Below the pieces are notes generated by a model that was given only the letters and a program-made list of their open reading frames with translations, ran no database searches and was not told the DNA's origin. A stretch of 64,000 nt of DNA. Source: Siphonodentalium dalli (taxonomy: Eukaryota; Mollusca; Scaphopoda; Gadilida; Siphonodentaliidae). This document shows positions 63,192-64,000 of this stretch, piece by piece. A program made the translations under genes and the position numbers. Numbering within the stretch: the stretch's first letter is position 1; each line of letters opens with the position of its first letter. The stretch lies in contig CP136065.1 in NCBI GenBank assembly GCA_032622095.1, forward strand, positions 151,533,577-151,597,576, written 5' to 3'.

Positions 63192-64000
63192 AATACTGTT
63201 AAAAAGATGCAAGATAATAAAATATAAAGAAAATGTATGTCAGCTTTAGACTGTCTTGTAGTATGTCCTCATGTTGAACTTCATTCTCATATATTTCTTC
63301 TTTAACCTATTACTATAATTTTAATTATAACTCTTCAAATGCAGAGCAAATAAAATCACAACTGTGTATCCATGCTTGGTCTTTGACTTTGTGACAAACA
63401 TTGATTACTTTGAAAATATGGTCTCTCTTCCCTTAACTTTATATAGATTCAGGGCATGAAATAATAAATTTGAGTCAGTTGTCTGAAGCTTCTGTCAATA
63501 AAAATTTATTTTTCGTTATTTTTTTCCCCACACACTAAGACTGTGGGACACCAAATGTTGCTATTTTTAGAACAATACTCTGTTTGATTTTAATATGTGC
63601 ATGTATTTCAACTCAAATTTTTCATTTTTAATCACTTTTAAGTTGATTATGTGTGACACCAGATATACTTTCAAAATTCTGTTTTCGCTGTATCTGGACA
63701 GACAATTGCACATGAGGGAATGCCTCTTCGTGGCCATGGTAGTGCCATGTGCAGGTCAGTGCAAGGGTGTCATATTATTGGATCGAGTGTCAATGTTAAT
63801 GGCCGTTCCCTGTACTACACATACCTATAAAGGTATTATGTGCATGTCATAAAGAACCATACCAGGGGTAAGAGATCCGAGGCCCAGCAAAATAAAAAAC
63901 AAACTCATACTCATATACAAACATAATAATCAACCCATGCTATCCCACCCTCCTCCCTCAACAGGACTGTCATGTTGCTTAAGAGATACTAGTAAGATAA
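63192..64000. other. Right edge, VWA intron sequence
   Basis: AT-rich with no accepted exon. An 85-codon plus-strand frame at 63595 has no motif. Confidence 0.4.

Noticed and set aside
63225-63310. Minus-strand stretch reading VKEEIYENEVQHEDILQDSL as a possible upstream VWA exon
   Set aside because: Weak acceptor without a pyrimidine tract and no usable donor in phase.

Overview
This is animal nuclear DNA: spliced genes with GT-AG introns, long AT-rich introns and a very high load of short mobile elements. The style of the repeats suggests a marine mollusc, most likely a bivalve. The clues are tandem arrays of about 160 bp between asymmetric ends with a terminal hairpin, palindromic TTAA and TA elements, and short repeats rich in 'gtccgtccg'. 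This assignment is inference. No bacterial features, CRISPR arrays, rRNA or tRNA genes were recognised.

Two real genes, arranged convergently, could be reconstructed exon by exon with matching intron phases. On the plus strand, eight exons (2378 to 35757) encode the C-terminal ~538 residues of DNAAF5 (HEATR2), the cytoplasmic HEAT-repeat factor that pre-assembles axonemal dynein arms; its 5' exons lie upstream of the window. On the minus strand, five secure exons (62177 down to 56715) plus two phase-compatible short exons (54153-54205 and 50493-50569, the last with a stop codon) encode the C-terminal ~265 residues of a VWA3A/VWA3B-type protein with a complete MIDAS metal site. The two transcripts point at each other across about 15 kb of repeats. 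Both families are linked to cilia, so a shared expression context is possible but not shown.

The most unusual object is a transposon-like element at 10102-22039, inside a DNAAF5 intron. It has ~2.47 kb terminal inverted repeats, an apparent 6-bp target duplication (tcccct) and a ~2.9 kb unique core. The core holds one 201-codon orphan gene with its own TATA box, inverted CCAAT and polyadenylation signal, a 45-bp repeat array, and a series of ACCTTTAAGGT palindromes. A 4.08 kb Helentron/pearl-like tandem-repeat element later landed in the right arm, and the left arm preserves its empty site. I could not assign this element to a known superfamily.

The rest is layered mobile DNA: another 2.7 kb pearl-like array, three hAT-type elements with 8-bp duplications (one diverged), a Tigger/pogo deletion derivative, a piggyBac-like TTAA element, a broken LINE with a nested foldback insertion, at least four families of palindromic MITEs, and several minisatellites. 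Several elements end within a few bases of splice sites: exons 3 and 7 of DNAAF5, and the exon of 62033-62177 in the VWA gene.
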